From positions 2,356,001 through 2,420,000 of the forward strand of contig NZ_JACHJB010000001.1 of assembly GCF_014207745.1 (NCBI RefSeq): DNA of 64,000 nt, in the 5' to 3' direction. Below are positions 54,715 to 63,098 of this stretch, in pieces. How positions within the stretch are numbered: the first letter of the stretch is position 1; each line of letters starts with the position of its first letter. This DNA is from Nonomuraea muscovyensis. GTDB lineage: Bacteria > Actinomycetota > Actinomycetes > Streptosporangiales > Streptosporangiaceae. The notes under the pieces were generated by a model. It made no database searches, had not been told where the DNA came from, and worked only from the letters and a program-made list of their open reading frames with translations. The position numbers and the translations under genes were made by a program.

Positions 54715-54924
54715 CTAGCAGTCGCGGCCCGTGAGATTACACCCCGTGCACGCGGAACCGCTGAAACAGTGCTCGATGTAATAGCCCTCCACCGCGCGGG
54801 CGCCCATCACCCTGCAGCACCGCCGCCGGCACTGGCAAGGGCTTCCCGCCAGGGCCGTCACCTTGGGGACCATTCGCGTCAGCAGTTTGTCACCGAATCG
54901 CAGAATCGCATCGGTCATTGACAT
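54715..54924 (-). CDS. Small cysteine-rich peptide (69 aa, 8 Cys)
   Basis: An amphipathic N-terminal segment (MSMTDAILRFGDKLLTRM, then VPKVTALAG) precedes a 40-residue core with eight cysteines at 30, 32, 36, 37, 53, 59, 62 and 69, the last being the C-terminal residue. No classical signal peptide is seen; the leader could be a recognition sequence. GGGGAGG lies just upstream of the ATG; a second ATG two codons later is possible. Directly upstream of MauE-like, TlpA-like and S26 genes, so it is probably the substrate they oxidise and process. Function unknown. Confidence 0.7.
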   Translation of the reverse strand: MSMTDAILRFGDKLLTRMVPKVTALAGSPCQCRRRCCRVMGARAVEGYYIEHCFSGSACTGCNLTGRDC

Positions 54925-55177
54925 CCACCTCCCCTCGAGACCGTCTTGGCCCAGACAATCACGCTGCTTCTCTTCGGTAAAGCCAGAAGATCCGAATTTC
55001 CCGGCCGGCACGAAATCTCGGTATTTCGGGTGGCCCGATACCGGCAAAGGACGGAAACCCCGTGAGCGCCCGGCCTGACCGAAGTCCAGGCGCCCGCATC
55101 GCGCGGCGCGACCCGCCGCGCGATGCCGTGGCGGGCTCCCAGAGAACTCCAAGAAAAGCCCTGTAGCCTCCCACGCC
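54925..55177. promoter_or_regulatory. Divergent promoter region with nested inverted repeats
   Basis: 253 bp between the Cys-rich peptide and the sulfotransferase gene, less GC-rich than its surroundings. CCGAATTTC (54992-55000) pairs imperfectly with GAAATCTCGG (55012-55021); CGAAAT (55011-55016) pairs with ATTTCG (55023-55028). No gene is supported here. Regulator sites for one or both directions are likely. Confidence 0.4.
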
Positions 55178-56041
55178 ATGGCATGGCAGCGCAGAATCAA
55201 CGGAGCGCTGGCCAGGTACACAGGATTCCACATTGAACGAGTAGGAAAAGTAGAGCAACGGGCGCCCCAGCCGCGCAAGCGCGCGGAGACGCCGTTCCGG
55301 CCCCCGGCTGACCCGGGGACCGACCGCCTGCTGACCGCCCCGGTGTTCGTGATCTCACCGGTCAGGTCGGGCTCGACGTTGCTGCGGGCGATGCTGAACG
55401 CCCATCCCGACCTGCACGCTCCGCACGAACTGCACGTTCGCCGCCTCACCGTGGAATTCGGTACCTCGCTGGCCGAGAAGGCGATGGAGGCGCTCGGGCA
55501 CAACCGGGCCGACCTGGAGCACCTGCTGTGGGACCGGGTGCTCCACCGGGAGCTGGTGCGCAGCGGCAAGACGTACGTGGTGGACAAGACCCCGGCGAAC
55601 GCCTTCGCCCACGAGCGGATCGCCGCCTGCTGGCCCGACGCGCGTTTCGTCTTCCTCCTGCGCCACCCGGCCTCCATCGCGGCGTCGTGGCACGAGGCGA
55701 GCCCCGACAAGCGCACGCCCGAGGAGGCGGCGCTCGACGCGCTGCGCTACATGAAGGCGGTCGAGCGGGCCAGGAAGGCGCTGCCCGGCCTGACCGTGCG
55801 CTACGAGGAGCTGACCGCCGACCCGGAGACGACCTGCCGCCGCATCTGCGAGTTCCTGCACCTGGAGTGGGCGCCCCAGATGCTCCGGTACGGCACCCCC
55901 GACGTGGTCAGCAAGGGGCTCGGCGACTGGAAGGACAAGATCCGGTCCGGCACCGTCCAGCCGGGGCGCGACCTGCCCACGGAGGAGGAGGTCCCCGAGT
56001 CGCTCCGGAGCATGTGCCGCACATGGGAGTACCTGCCGTGA
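55178..56041 (+). CDS. PAPS-dependent sulfotransferase
   Basis: A 287-aa sulfotransferase. The 5'-phosphosulfate loop VISPVRSGSTLLRAML is at about residues 60-75 and the 3'-phosphate site is in FVFLLRHPASIAASW. VRYEELTADPETT closes the domain. Such enzymes sulfate glycans, lipids or peptides. It is coupled (GTGA overlap) to a glycosyltransferase, which suggests a common carbohydrate acceptor. The possibility that the divergent Cys-rich peptide is the acceptor is open but unsupported. Confidence 0.9.
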   Translation: MAWQRRINGALARYTGFHIERVGKVEQRAPQPRKRAETPFRPPADPGTDRLLTAPVFVISPVRSGSTLLRAMLNAHPDLHAPHELHVRRLTVEFGTSLAEKAMEALGHNRADLEHLLWDRVLHRELVRSGKTYVVDKTPANAFAHERIAACWPDARFVFLLRHPASIAASWHEASPDKRTPEEAALDALRYMKAVERARKALPGLTVRYEELTADPETTCRRICEFLHLEWAPQMLRYGTPDVVSKGLGDWKDKIRSGTVQPGRDLPTEEEVPESLRSMCRTWEYLP

Positions 56042-57216
56042 AGATCCGCTACATGCTGCTGCACGCGTACGGCATGGGCGGAACGATCCGCACGGTGGTC
56101 AACCAGGCCAACGCGATGGCCGAGGCCGGGCACGACGTCGAGATCGTCAGCGTGGTCCGGCGCCGGGACACACCGCAGTTCGGCATCGACGGGCGGGTCC
56201 GGCTGTCCGCGCTGGTGGACCAGCGCGGCGGGGTCGCGAGCGACTCGCTGGCCCGTAAGGTGTGGCGCCGGGCGCGCGGCAAGATCGTCCCGTACGGGGA
56301 GTTCGCCGCCGGCTACTTCACCGAGCGGGTCGAGCGGGCCGTCATCGAGTACGTGTCCTCGCTGGACGACGGCATCCTCGTCACCACCCGGCCGGCGCTG
56401 AACCTCATCGCCGCCCGCCGCGCCTCCACCGAAGTGGTGCGCGTCGCGCAGGAGCACATGAACCTCGCCGCCTACCCCCACACCGTGCGTGAGCAGATAG
56501 CCCGCCACTACGGCTGCTTCGACGCGGTGGCGGTGCTGACCGAGACCAGCCAGGCCGAGTACCGGGCGCTGCTCGACGACACGCCGATCGTCCGCATCCC
56601 CAACGCGGTCCACCTGGCCGGCCGCCGGCACTCCGACCAGACCAATCCCGTGGTGATCGCCGCGGGCCGGCTGGTGCCGCAGAAGGGCTTCGACATGCTG
56701 ATCGCCGCCTTCGCGGCGGTCGCGCCGGACTTTCCCGACTGGCGGCTGCACGTCTTCGGCACCGGCCCGTCGAAGGAGCGGCTGCGGGCGCGCATCGAGG
56801 AGCACCGGCTCGGCGGGCGGGCCCGGCTGATGGGCCGCAGCGACCGCATCCACGAGGAGCTCGCCGAGGCGTCCGTCTACGCGCTCAGCTCGCGCATCGA
56901 GGGGCTGCCGATGGCGATGATCGAGGCGATGGGCCACGCGCTGGCCGTGGCCGCCTTCGACTGCCCGACCGGGCCCGGCGACGTGCTGACCCCGGGCGAG
57001 GACGGCCTGCTGGTGCCCCCGCGCGACGTGGACGCCCTGGCGGGGGCGCTGCGGCGGCTGATGGGCGACCGCGACCTGCGGCTGCGGCTGGGGGCCGGCG
57101 CCGCTCGCACGGCGGGCGACTACACGCCGGAGATGGTCATGCCGATGTGGGAGGACCTGTTCGCCGCCCTGGCGGCCGGCGACCCCCTCCCGACCGGCCG
57201 CCGACCGGCCCGCTGA
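56038..57216 (+). CDS. GT4 family glycosyltransferase
   Basis: A 392-aa retaining glycosyltransferase of the GT-B fold. N-terminal YGMGGTIRTVVNQANAMAEAGH, nucleotide-sugar region AAGRLVPQKGFDMLI, LMGRS, and the ExxxxxxxE box in SRIEGLPMAMIEAMG followed by DCPTGPGDVL. Similar proteins make surface glycans or teichoic-acid-type polymers. Start GTG at 56038 overlaps the sulfotransferase stop. Confidence 0.9.
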   Translation: MKIRYMLLHAYGMGGTIRTVVNQANAMAEAGHDVEIVSVVRRRDTPQFGIDGRVRLSALVDQRGGVASDSLARKVWRRARGKIVPYGEFAAGYFTERVERAVIEYVSSLDDGILVTTRPALNLIAARRASTEVVRVAQEHMNLAAYPHTVREQIARHYGCFDAVAVLTETSQAEYRALLDDTPIVRIPNAVHLAGRRHSDQTNPVVIAAGRLVPQKGFDMLIAAFAAVAPDFPDWRLHVFGTGPSKERLRARIEEHRLGGRARLMGRSDRIHEELAEASVYALSSRIEGLPMAMIEAMGHALAVAAFDCPTGPGDVLTPGEDGLLVPPRDVDALAGALRRLMGDRDLRLRLGAGAARTAGDYTPEMVMPMWEDLFAALAAGDPLPTGRRPAR

Positions 57217-57350
57217 ACGGAGGGCGCGGGCGGCCGGCGGGCGGAGCACACGACCAGCGGGCCGAGCACACGACCGGCGGGCCGAGCGCGTGACCGGCGG
57301 GTGCGCGGCCAGCGGGGAGTCCGCGGGCCGCGCGCTGCGGGGCGGAGGCG

Positions 57351-58328
57351 TCAGTCCTCGTCGCCCTCGAAGACGTCCTCGAAGACCTCTTCGACGATCT
57401 CGCCCGCCACGAGGCCGCCGACGACGCCCGCGGCCCCGGCGGCGGCCACCATGCCCAGGCCGGGCCCACCGTGGTGACCACCGTGGTGACCACCGTGGTG
57501 ACCGCCGTGGAAGTCGCCGTGGTGACCGTCGTGGTGACCGTGGTGGCCGCCGTGGAAGCCGCCGTACTGGGCGAGCCCGGACAGCCAGCGACCGATCTCG
57601 CCGGACCAGTCGGTGTTCATCGCGTCGTCGTGGCTGATCGTGAAGCGCCCGATGGCGTCACCGGAGTAGCGTCCGGAGCTCTTGTCGGCCTCCAGGATCA
57701 CCTCCAGGCCCCCGGGGTTCGTCACGAAGGTCACCTCGACCTCCCCGACCGACCCGGCGTACTGCGGCGGCGGGTAGAACTCGATCTCCTGGTAGAACGG
57801 CAACTCCTGGCGCGAGCCGTAGATCTGGCCCACCTCCAGGTCGGCCGACTTGAACCGGAACCCGAGCTGCGGGAACGCGTCCAGGATGCGGAACTGGGAC
57901 GGCAGCGGCTCGACGTCGACCATGTCGAGGTCGCCCTTGTCGACGGCCTTGGCGATGGCGAGCTCCGTGCGCACGCCGAGCGCCATGCCGGTCAGCCGCT
58001 GGCCGGCGATCTCGCTGATCGGCGCCTCCCACGGCACGGGGATCTGGAAGTCGATCACCCGCTCCTCGCCCTTGCGAAGGGTGAACGGGCCGGAGACCTG
58101 GGCGCGCGAGAACTCACCGACTCCCGCGCCTTCGCCGTCGCCGAACTCGACCTCCACCCTGGCCACCAGGCCGAGGGTGATGTGCTCGATCTCGGCGTCG
58201 AAGTCGCCGCCCTTGAGGCGGACCTCACCGGTCAGCGTGCCGCCCGGCCGGGTTCGCGGAGTGGCCAGGACGGTGTCCACCGAGGGTGCGCCCACACCGA
58301 ACGCGCCCAGCATCCGTTTGAAGACCAC
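57351..58328 (-). CDS. Spo0M-like sporulation-control protein with His-rich tail
   Basis: A 325-aa arrestin-fold protein of the SpoOM family: VFKRMLGAFGVGAPSVDT at the start, PGGTLTGEVRLKGGD, VIDFQIPVPWEAPIS and LGFRFKSADLEVGQI. In Bacillus it affects sporulation control. The region near residues 265-300 is unusual: HGGHHGGHHGG-type repeats that could bind metal, followed by a hydrophobic Gly/Ala/Val segment and acidic tail. GTG at 58328 has GGGAGAA 6 nt upstream; the longer frame from 58373 is rejected. Confidence 0.88.
   Translation of the reverse strand: MVFKRMLGAFGVGAPSVDTVLATPRTRPGGTLTGEVRLKGGDFDAEIEHITLGLVARVEVEFGDGEGAGVGEFSRAQVSGPFTLRKGEERVIDFQIPVPWEAPISEIAGQRLTGMALGVRTELAIAKAVDKGDLDMVDVEPLPSQFRILDAFPQLGFRFKSADLEVGQIYGSRQELPFYQEIEFYPPPQYAGSVGEVEVTFVTNPGGLEVILEADKSSGRYSGDAIGRFTISHDDAMNTDWSGEIGRWLSGLAQYGGFHGGHHGHHDGHHGDFHGGHHGGHHGGHHGGPGLGMVAAAGAAGVVGGLVAGEIVEEVFEDVFEGDED
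57467..57502 (-). repeat. 12-nt repeats encoding the HGGH tract
   Basis: Three exact 12-nt units (CACCGTGGTGAC on the plus strand) with degenerate copies to about 57550. They encode the His/Gly-rich region of the Spo0M-like protein and are in frame. Confidence 0.8.
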
Positions 58329-58691
58329 GGCATGTTCTCCCTGTCGCTTCTGTTGATGGCATGTGTCAGCCACCCGCCTGAACGATCAACGTCGGCGGCG
58401 GGTTCCGTGGGCCAGTAAAACGTGTCTCCGCAGGCGGCACGCGGTGGTCGCCGTTTGATAGGGAATTGCGCGGTTCGCACGGAATGCGGCGGCGGGGTGG
58501 CCGGCCGAGGACGCCGTTCATCGATTCACAGGAAGCCCGCAGGTGGCACGGTCCAAGCCGTCAAGGTCCGCCTCCTATAGTCGTCATCAACGGCGATCGT
58601 CGTCGATGGCATCGACGAGCCTGCCCTTCCCGGCTTCTTCCGGTGTGGGTGCCGGCAGCAACGCGCGAACTCGGAGTGGAGGCACCGGGCC
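58329..58691. other. Divergent intergenic region
   Basis: 363 bp between the Spo0M gene (minus) and the GH26-like gene (plus). No gene is supported. It contains a TATAGT -10 box and a 17-bp palindrome, listed separately. Confidence 0.5.
58576..58617 (+). promoter_or_regulatory. Promoter and candidate operator of the GH26-like gene
   Basis: TATAGT (58576-58581) is a good -10 box, with a weak -35 (TCCAAG, 18-bp spacer). A perfect 17-bp palindrome CGTCGATG-G-CATCGACG lies at 58601-58617, just after the predicted start, a typical place for a repressor. Confidence 0.45.
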
Positions 58692-59807
58692 TTGTCAGCA
58701 GGAAACGCCGGACAGCCGGGGGGCGCGCGCACGCGGAGGGGGCGGCTGCGCGACAGGCTGCTGGCCGCCACCGGAGTCCTGCTCCTGGCGGTGGCCGCCG
58801 GCTGCTCCAGCGACGGGGGCGGCGGCGAGGGCGTGCCGGTCACCACCACCCAGCCGTCGGCGAATGCGGACTGCAAGCCCACGGACGAGCTCGTGCCGCC
58901 CTGCGGGGCGTACTGGGGCATGTACGTCGCGCCCGGCGACCCGAAGGTGCCCGTGGTGCAGTCCATCGGCGCCATGGAGTCCCAGCTCGGCCGCAAGCTC
59001 GACGTGATCTTCAGTTATCACGACATGTCCGACTCCCCCAACGGGACCTTCATCCGCGAGGACGAGGTCGAGCTCGGGCGGGACCGCATCCTCCTGCTGA
59101 GCTGGGAGGCCAAGATCTGGGGCACTCCCGAGCGCACGCTGTTGTGGCGCGACATCGCCAGCGGCTCCATGGACACCCTGATCGACAAGCAGGCCCAGCG
59201 GATCAAGAGCTACGGCAAGCGCGTCATGCTGGGCTTCGACGGTGAGATGGACCGGCGCGAGACCAGCGGCACCGCGGCCGAGTACGTCGCCGCCTACAAG
59301 CACATCCACGACCGGTTCGACAAGCTCGGCGTGACCAACGTGGTGTGGGTGTGGGCCGTGACCGGCTTCATCGAGTACAAGGACAAGTGGAAGAGCCTGT
59401 ATCCGGGCCACGACTACGTCGACTGGATCAGCTACGACCCCTACAACTTCGCCGGTTGCCGGGGCGCGAAGTGGACGGACTTCGAGCAGACGGTCAAGCC
59501 GACCTACGACTGGTTCCAGGCCAACGGGTTCGCGGACAAGCCGATCATCATCGGCGAGTACAGCTCCGAGGTCGATCCGAAGAACCCCTCGGCCAAGGCC
59601 GACTGGTTCCGCGGCGTCCCGCAGGCCCTGAAGACCATGCCCAAGATCAAGGCCCTCCTGCAGTGGAACGCCGTCCTCGACCCCGAGTCGCCCAACGGCT
59701 GCGACTTCCGGCTCGACGGGCCGGGCGTCGTCGAGGCGTTCGCCGAGGCCGGCCGCGACCCGTACGTCAACCAGCCGCTCCCCGACGCTCAGGCCGGCGG
59801 CTCGTAG
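58692..59807 (+). CDS. GH26-like lipoprotein glycosidase
   Basis: A 371-aa extracellular protein. Arg-rich n-region, lipobox VAAGC near residue 38, a Gly/Thr linker, then a TIM barrel: YWGMYVAPGD, acid/base Glu in MLGFDGEMDR, VWVWAVTGF, VDWISYDPYN and the nucleophile Glu in IIIGEYSSE. This matches GH26 (beta-mannanase and related) lipoproteins. Start is a TTG at 58692 with GGAGG 10 nt upstream. Its 3' end overlaps the convergent HD-domain gene by 19 bp. Confidence 0.82.
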   Translation: MSAGNAGQPGGARTRRGRLRDRLLAATGVLLLAVAAGCSSDGGGGEGVPVTTTQPSANADCKPTDELVPPCGAYWGMYVAPGDPKVPVVQSIGAMESQLGRKLDVIFSYHDMSDSPNGTFIREDEVELGRDRILLLSWEAKIWGTPERTLLWRDIASGSMDTLIDKQAQRIKSYGKRVMLGFDGEMDRRETSGTAAEYVAAYKHIHDRFDKLGVTNVVWVWAVTGFIEYKDKWKSLYPGHDYVDWISYDPYNFAGCRGAKWTDFEQTVKPTYDWFQANGFADKPIIIGEYSSEVDPKNPSAKADWFRGVPQALKTMPKIKALLQWNAVLDPESPNGCDFRLDGPGVVEAFAEAGRDPYVNQPLPDAQAGGS

Positions 59808-60409
59808 CCGGAGCCCGCGTCCTCGCCGCCGTCGCCCGTGCCGTTGAGCACCCGCAGCACCCAGTCCAGCGAGCCGCCGGCGAGCACCTCCTCGGCGATC
59901 CGCTTGGCCGTGGTCGTCTTCAGCGCCGCCAGCGAGCTGTCGATCCACGGCTGCACGTTCTGGTGGCCCTGCTCGCGGTACTCGACGGCCTGGATCAGGC
60001 ACTCCAGCTTGTCCGCGTCACGGGCGCAGACGGCCTCCAGGCTGGCCTTCTCCTCGTACTCCGCGACCGCCCCACCCACCATCCGCGCCACCGCGTCCGG
60101 CACGCCGCGCATCTGGTCGGCGGTGACCTGCTCGTTCGGAGCGGCCCGCAGGTAGAGCTTGCCGAGGTACGGGATGTCGGTGATCCGCGTCTCCTGCGTG
60201 TCGTGGAACAGGCTCATGAACGCCGCCCGCTGCGGATCGCCGCCCTCCAGCACGGTGATCACGCTCGCGATCACCGCGGCGCGGAAGGAGTGGTCGGCGA
60301 TGCTCTCCGGGTCCCGCACGCCGGCGACCAGCCACCCCGTGCGCTTGTAGCGCTTGAGCAGCCCCATCTCGTACAGCAGGCCCGCGAGCCGGGTCAGGTC
60401 GTCCCTCAC
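59789..60409 (-). CDS. HD-domain phosphohydrolase (YfbR-like)
   Basis: A 206-aa metal-dependent hydrolase. The HD metal site is visible as DHSFRAAVIA, SLFHDTQE and the later Asp in ARDADKLECLIQA. Similar YfbR/HDDC2 proteins dephosphorylate deoxynucleotide monophosphates; substrate here is unconfirmed. The C-terminal 20 residues are Gly/Glu-rich. Stand-alone gene. Confidence 0.87.
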   Translation of the reverse strand: MRDDLTRLAGLLYEMGLLKRYKRTGWLVAGVRDPESIADHSFRAAVIASVITVLEGGDPQRAAFMSLFHDTQETRITDIPYLGKLYLRAAPNEQVTADQMRGVPDAVARMVGGAVAEYEEKASLEAVCARDADKLECLIQAVEYREQGHQNVQPWIDSSLAALKTTTAKRIAEEVLAGGSLDWVLRVLNGTGDGGEDAGSGYEPPA

Positions 60410-60654
60410 GAAATGCCCCTCTCAGCCGAGACGCGCCCTGCGCAGAGCGTAGAGGCCGAACGGCGGTTCCCCGCCCCCGCCGCGCCCGGCAGGTGGACAT
60501 CATGACCTGCCCCGTAACCGCGCATGTGAACACCCGGACGCCTCCCTGTCCGGAACGGCTCGGACCGCGTGGCCGCAGGCTCGCGGCGCGGCGGGCCCGG
60601 CGGGCCCGGCGGGAGGGCGGCGTCGCCGTCTAGAATCCGCGGCAGGGGTGAGCG
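60410..60654. other. Divergent intergenic region
   Basis: 245 bp between the HD gene and the histidine kinase gene. Contains repeated CGGGCCCGG sequence near 60590-60610 and a TAGAAT -10-like box at 60631-60636, 18 nt before the kinase ATG; no convincing -35 box. Confidence 0.4.
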
Positions 60655-62343
60655 ATGACGAGGCGGCCGTGGACGGGCACCGTGGTGCTGGCCGTCTCGG
60701 CGGTGACCGGATGGCTGGTCGTCGTGACGCTCCCCGGACCCCCCTACGACCTGCTCTGGACTCTCGGCGCCGGGGTCGGGACGTCGTTCCTCGCGGCCGG
60801 GGTGGTCGCGTGGCGGCTGCACCCCCACAACCGGGTGGGCCCGCTCATGGTGGCCGTCGGCGTCGCCTGGGTCCCGCAGCAGTTGCTGATCAGCTCCGCC
60901 GAGCTGCCGCTGTTCCCGGTGTGGCTGCTGCTCGGCAGTCTGTGGGCGGCGCTGGCCTGCCATCTGTTCCTCGCCTTCCCCACCGGGCGGCTGGGCCGCC
61001 TCTCCTGGCGGATCGTGGCCGGCCTCGCCTACGCCGAGGCGGTGGTGCTCCCGGCGACGGAGACCTTGGCCGCCCGCCCGGAGCCCGCCGAGCCGCTGAG
61101 ATCGATCGGGCAGTTCGTCAACCAGTCCGCCTGGCATCTGGTCATCGTCACCGGGCTCGCGGTCCTCGCGCTCGCGACGGCCCGCTGGCGTGAGGGCGGC
61201 GTCGCCCACCGGCGGGCCGCCTTCCCCGTCACCGCCGCCTCCGTGATCGCCACGGTCGCGTTCGTGGCGTCCCACCTGGTGAGCACGTGGGGGCCGGCAG
61301 AGCTCGAACTCCCCCTGGCGGTCACCATGTTCGGCGCCTTCGCCGCGGTTCCGCTCGCCTATCTCGGCTCCCTGCTCCGGCTCAGGATCGACCGCGGCCG
61401 GGTGGCGGACCTCGTCGTACGGCTCAGGAGCAGGAAGCGGCCGGGCAGCTTGGAGAACGCGCTGGCGACCACGCTGCACGACCCGACGCTGCGCCTCGGA
61501 TACTGGATGGCCGGCCAGGGCCGATACGTCGACGCCGAGGGCAGCCCGGTCGAGCTGCCGCCGAAGGAGAGCGGCAGGATGATGACCCGCGTCGACCAGG
61601 GCGGGTCGCGCCTGGCCGTCCTCCTCCATGACGCGGCCCTGCTGGAGCAGCCGCTGCTGGTCGAGGCGGCATGCGCCGCCGCCGCGCTGGCACTGGAGAA
61701 CGAGCGGCTCACCGCCGACCTGCGCGCGCGGCTGCGGCAGCTCGCCGCGACCCAGTCGCGGATGCTCCAGTGGGGTGAGGCCGAGCGCCGCAGGATCGAA
61801 CGCGACCTGCACGACGGTGCGCAGCAACGGCTGCTGTCGGTGGCGATGACGCTCGGGCTGGCCGAGGCCACCCCCGCCAAGGCCGGCTCGCTGATCGGGG
61901 AGGCGAAGGCGGCCGTCCTCAGCGCGCTGGACGACCTGCGCGCGGTCAGCCACGGCATCCATCCGCCGGTCCTGACCGAGCGCGGGCTGCCCGGCGCGGT
62001 GAAGGAACTCGCCGCCGTCGCGCCCATCTCGGTCGACTGCGTGATCGACCTGGCGGAGCCGCTTCCTCCCGCGGTGGAGAGCGCGGCCTACTACATCGTC
62101 AACGAGGCGCTGGCCAACGTGACCAAGCACGCCGAGGCGAGCAGGGCGTGGGTGCGCCTGGCGCGGACCGACGGCCACCTCGCGGTGGAGGTCGGTGACG
62201 ACGGCCGCGGGGGCGCCGACCCGGCCCGCGGCTCCGGACTGGAGGGGCTGGCCCACCGCGCCGAGGCGAACGGCGGCTGGCTCGAACTGGACAGCCAGGA
62301 AGGCGAGGGGACCGTGCTGCGGGTGATGCTGCCATGCGGGTAG
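60655..62343 (+). CDS. Membrane sensor histidine kinase (NarL-type system)
   Basis: A 562-aa HisKA_3 kinase. The N-terminal 250 residues hold about seven transmembrane helices with short loops and no large external domain, so it may sense a membrane signal. Cytoplasmic part: a degenerate GAF-like segment, the phospho-acceptor His in RRIERDLHDGAQQRL, and an ATPase domain with YYIVNEALANVTKHA, VGDDGRGG and GSGLEGLAHR. It overlaps its response regulator by 10 bp. Signal unknown. Confidence 0.92.
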   Translation: MTRRPWTGTVVLAVSAVTGWLVVVTLPGPPYDLLWTLGAGVGTSFLAAGVVAWRLHPHNRVGPLMVAVGVAWVPQQLLISSAELPLFPVWLLLGSLWAALACHLFLAFPTGRLGRLSWRIVAGLAYAEAVVLPATETLAARPEPAEPLRSIGQFVNQSAWHLVIVTGLAVLALATARWREGGVAHRRAAFPVTAASVIATVAFVASHLVSTWGPAELELPLAVTMFGAFAAVPLAYLGSLLRLRIDRGRVADLVVRLRSRKRPGSLENALATTLHDPTLRLGYWMAGQGRYVDAEGSPVELPPKESGRMMTRVDQGGSRLAVLLHDAALLEQPLLVEAACAAAALALENERLTADLRARLRQLAATQSRMLQWGEAERRRIERDLHDGAQQRLLSVAMTLGLAEATPAKAGSLIGEAKAAVLSALDDLRAVSHGIHPPVLTERGLPGAVKELAAVAPISVDCVIDLAEPLPPAVESAAYYIVNEALANVTKHAEASRAWVRLARTDGHLAVEVGDDGRGGADPARGSGLEGLAHRAEANGGWLELDSQEGEGTVLRVMLPCG

Positions 62344-62981
62344 CGATTTGCGAGGACTCCACGCTGCTGCGTGAGGGACTGTCCCGCCTGCTCACCGAGG
62401 CGGGGTTCGCGGTGGTGACGGCCGTGGACGACGCGGACAAGCTGCTGGCCCAGGTCCGCGACGACCCTCCCGACGTGGCCGTTCTGGACATCCGGCTGCC
62501 GCCGACGCACACCGACGAGGGCCTGCGGGCGGCACTCGTCCTGCGCCGGCTGCATCCCGAGGTCGGGGTGCTCGTCCTGTCGCAGTACGCACGGGTCAGC
62601 TACGCGGTCGAACTGCTCGACGGCGGCGGCGAGGGGGTCGGCTACCTGCTCAAGGACCGCGTCTCCGACCTGGCGGAGTTCGCCGCGGCGATCCGCCGGG
62701 TGGGCTCGGGCGGGTCGGCGCTGGACCCGGTGGTGATCGAGCGGCTGGTGAGCCGGCACCGCCAGCCCGACGATCCGCTGAGCCTGCTCACCGAGCGGGA
62801 GAGGGACGTGCTCGGGCTCATGGCGGAAGGCCGGACCAACAAGGCCATCTCGGAACGGCTCGCCATCGCGGAACGTACCGTCGAGAAGCACTGCACCGGC
62901 ATCTTCGGCAAGCTCGGCCTGGAGGCGGGCCCGCACGACCACCGCCGGGTGCTGGCCGTGCTCCGCTATCTCAACGCGTAG
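62334..62981 (+). CDS. LuxR/NarL-type response regulator
   Basis: A 215-aa two-domain regulator. Receiver with acidic pair E7/D8, phospho-acceptor Asp52 in VAVLDIRLPP and Lys in YLLKDRV; C-terminal LuxR HTH LTERERDVLGLMAEGRTNKAISERLAIAERTVEKH. It is paired with the overlapping kinase. The C-terminus is followed by a 117-nt gap to a membrane-protein gene that may be a target or third member. Confidence 0.94.
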   Translation: MRVAICEDSTLLREGLSRLLTEAGFAVVTAVDDADKLLAQVRDDPPDVAVLDIRLPPTHTDEGLRAALVLRRLHPEVGVLVLSQYARVSYAVELLDGGGEGVGYLLKDRVSDLAEFAAAIRRVGSGGSALDPVVIERLVSRHRQPDDPLSLLTERERDVLGLMAEGRTNKAISERLAIAERTVEKHCTGIFGKLGLEAGPHDHRRVLAVLRYLNA

Positions 62982-63098
62982 GTCCCGGCGTACAGCCGCG
63001 CAGGTGCGGTTAACCGCACCTGCGCGGGTGCGGGCGCCCGGCTTCCGGCGGCCCTGACGTGGTGGGAGCATTCGACATGACGGGAAAGGAAGTGTTGA

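Noticed and set aside
60406..62256. 616-codon minus-strand frame over the histidine kinase gene
   Set aside because: Arg/Gly/Gln-rich shadow; the plus strand carries an unambiguous kinase.
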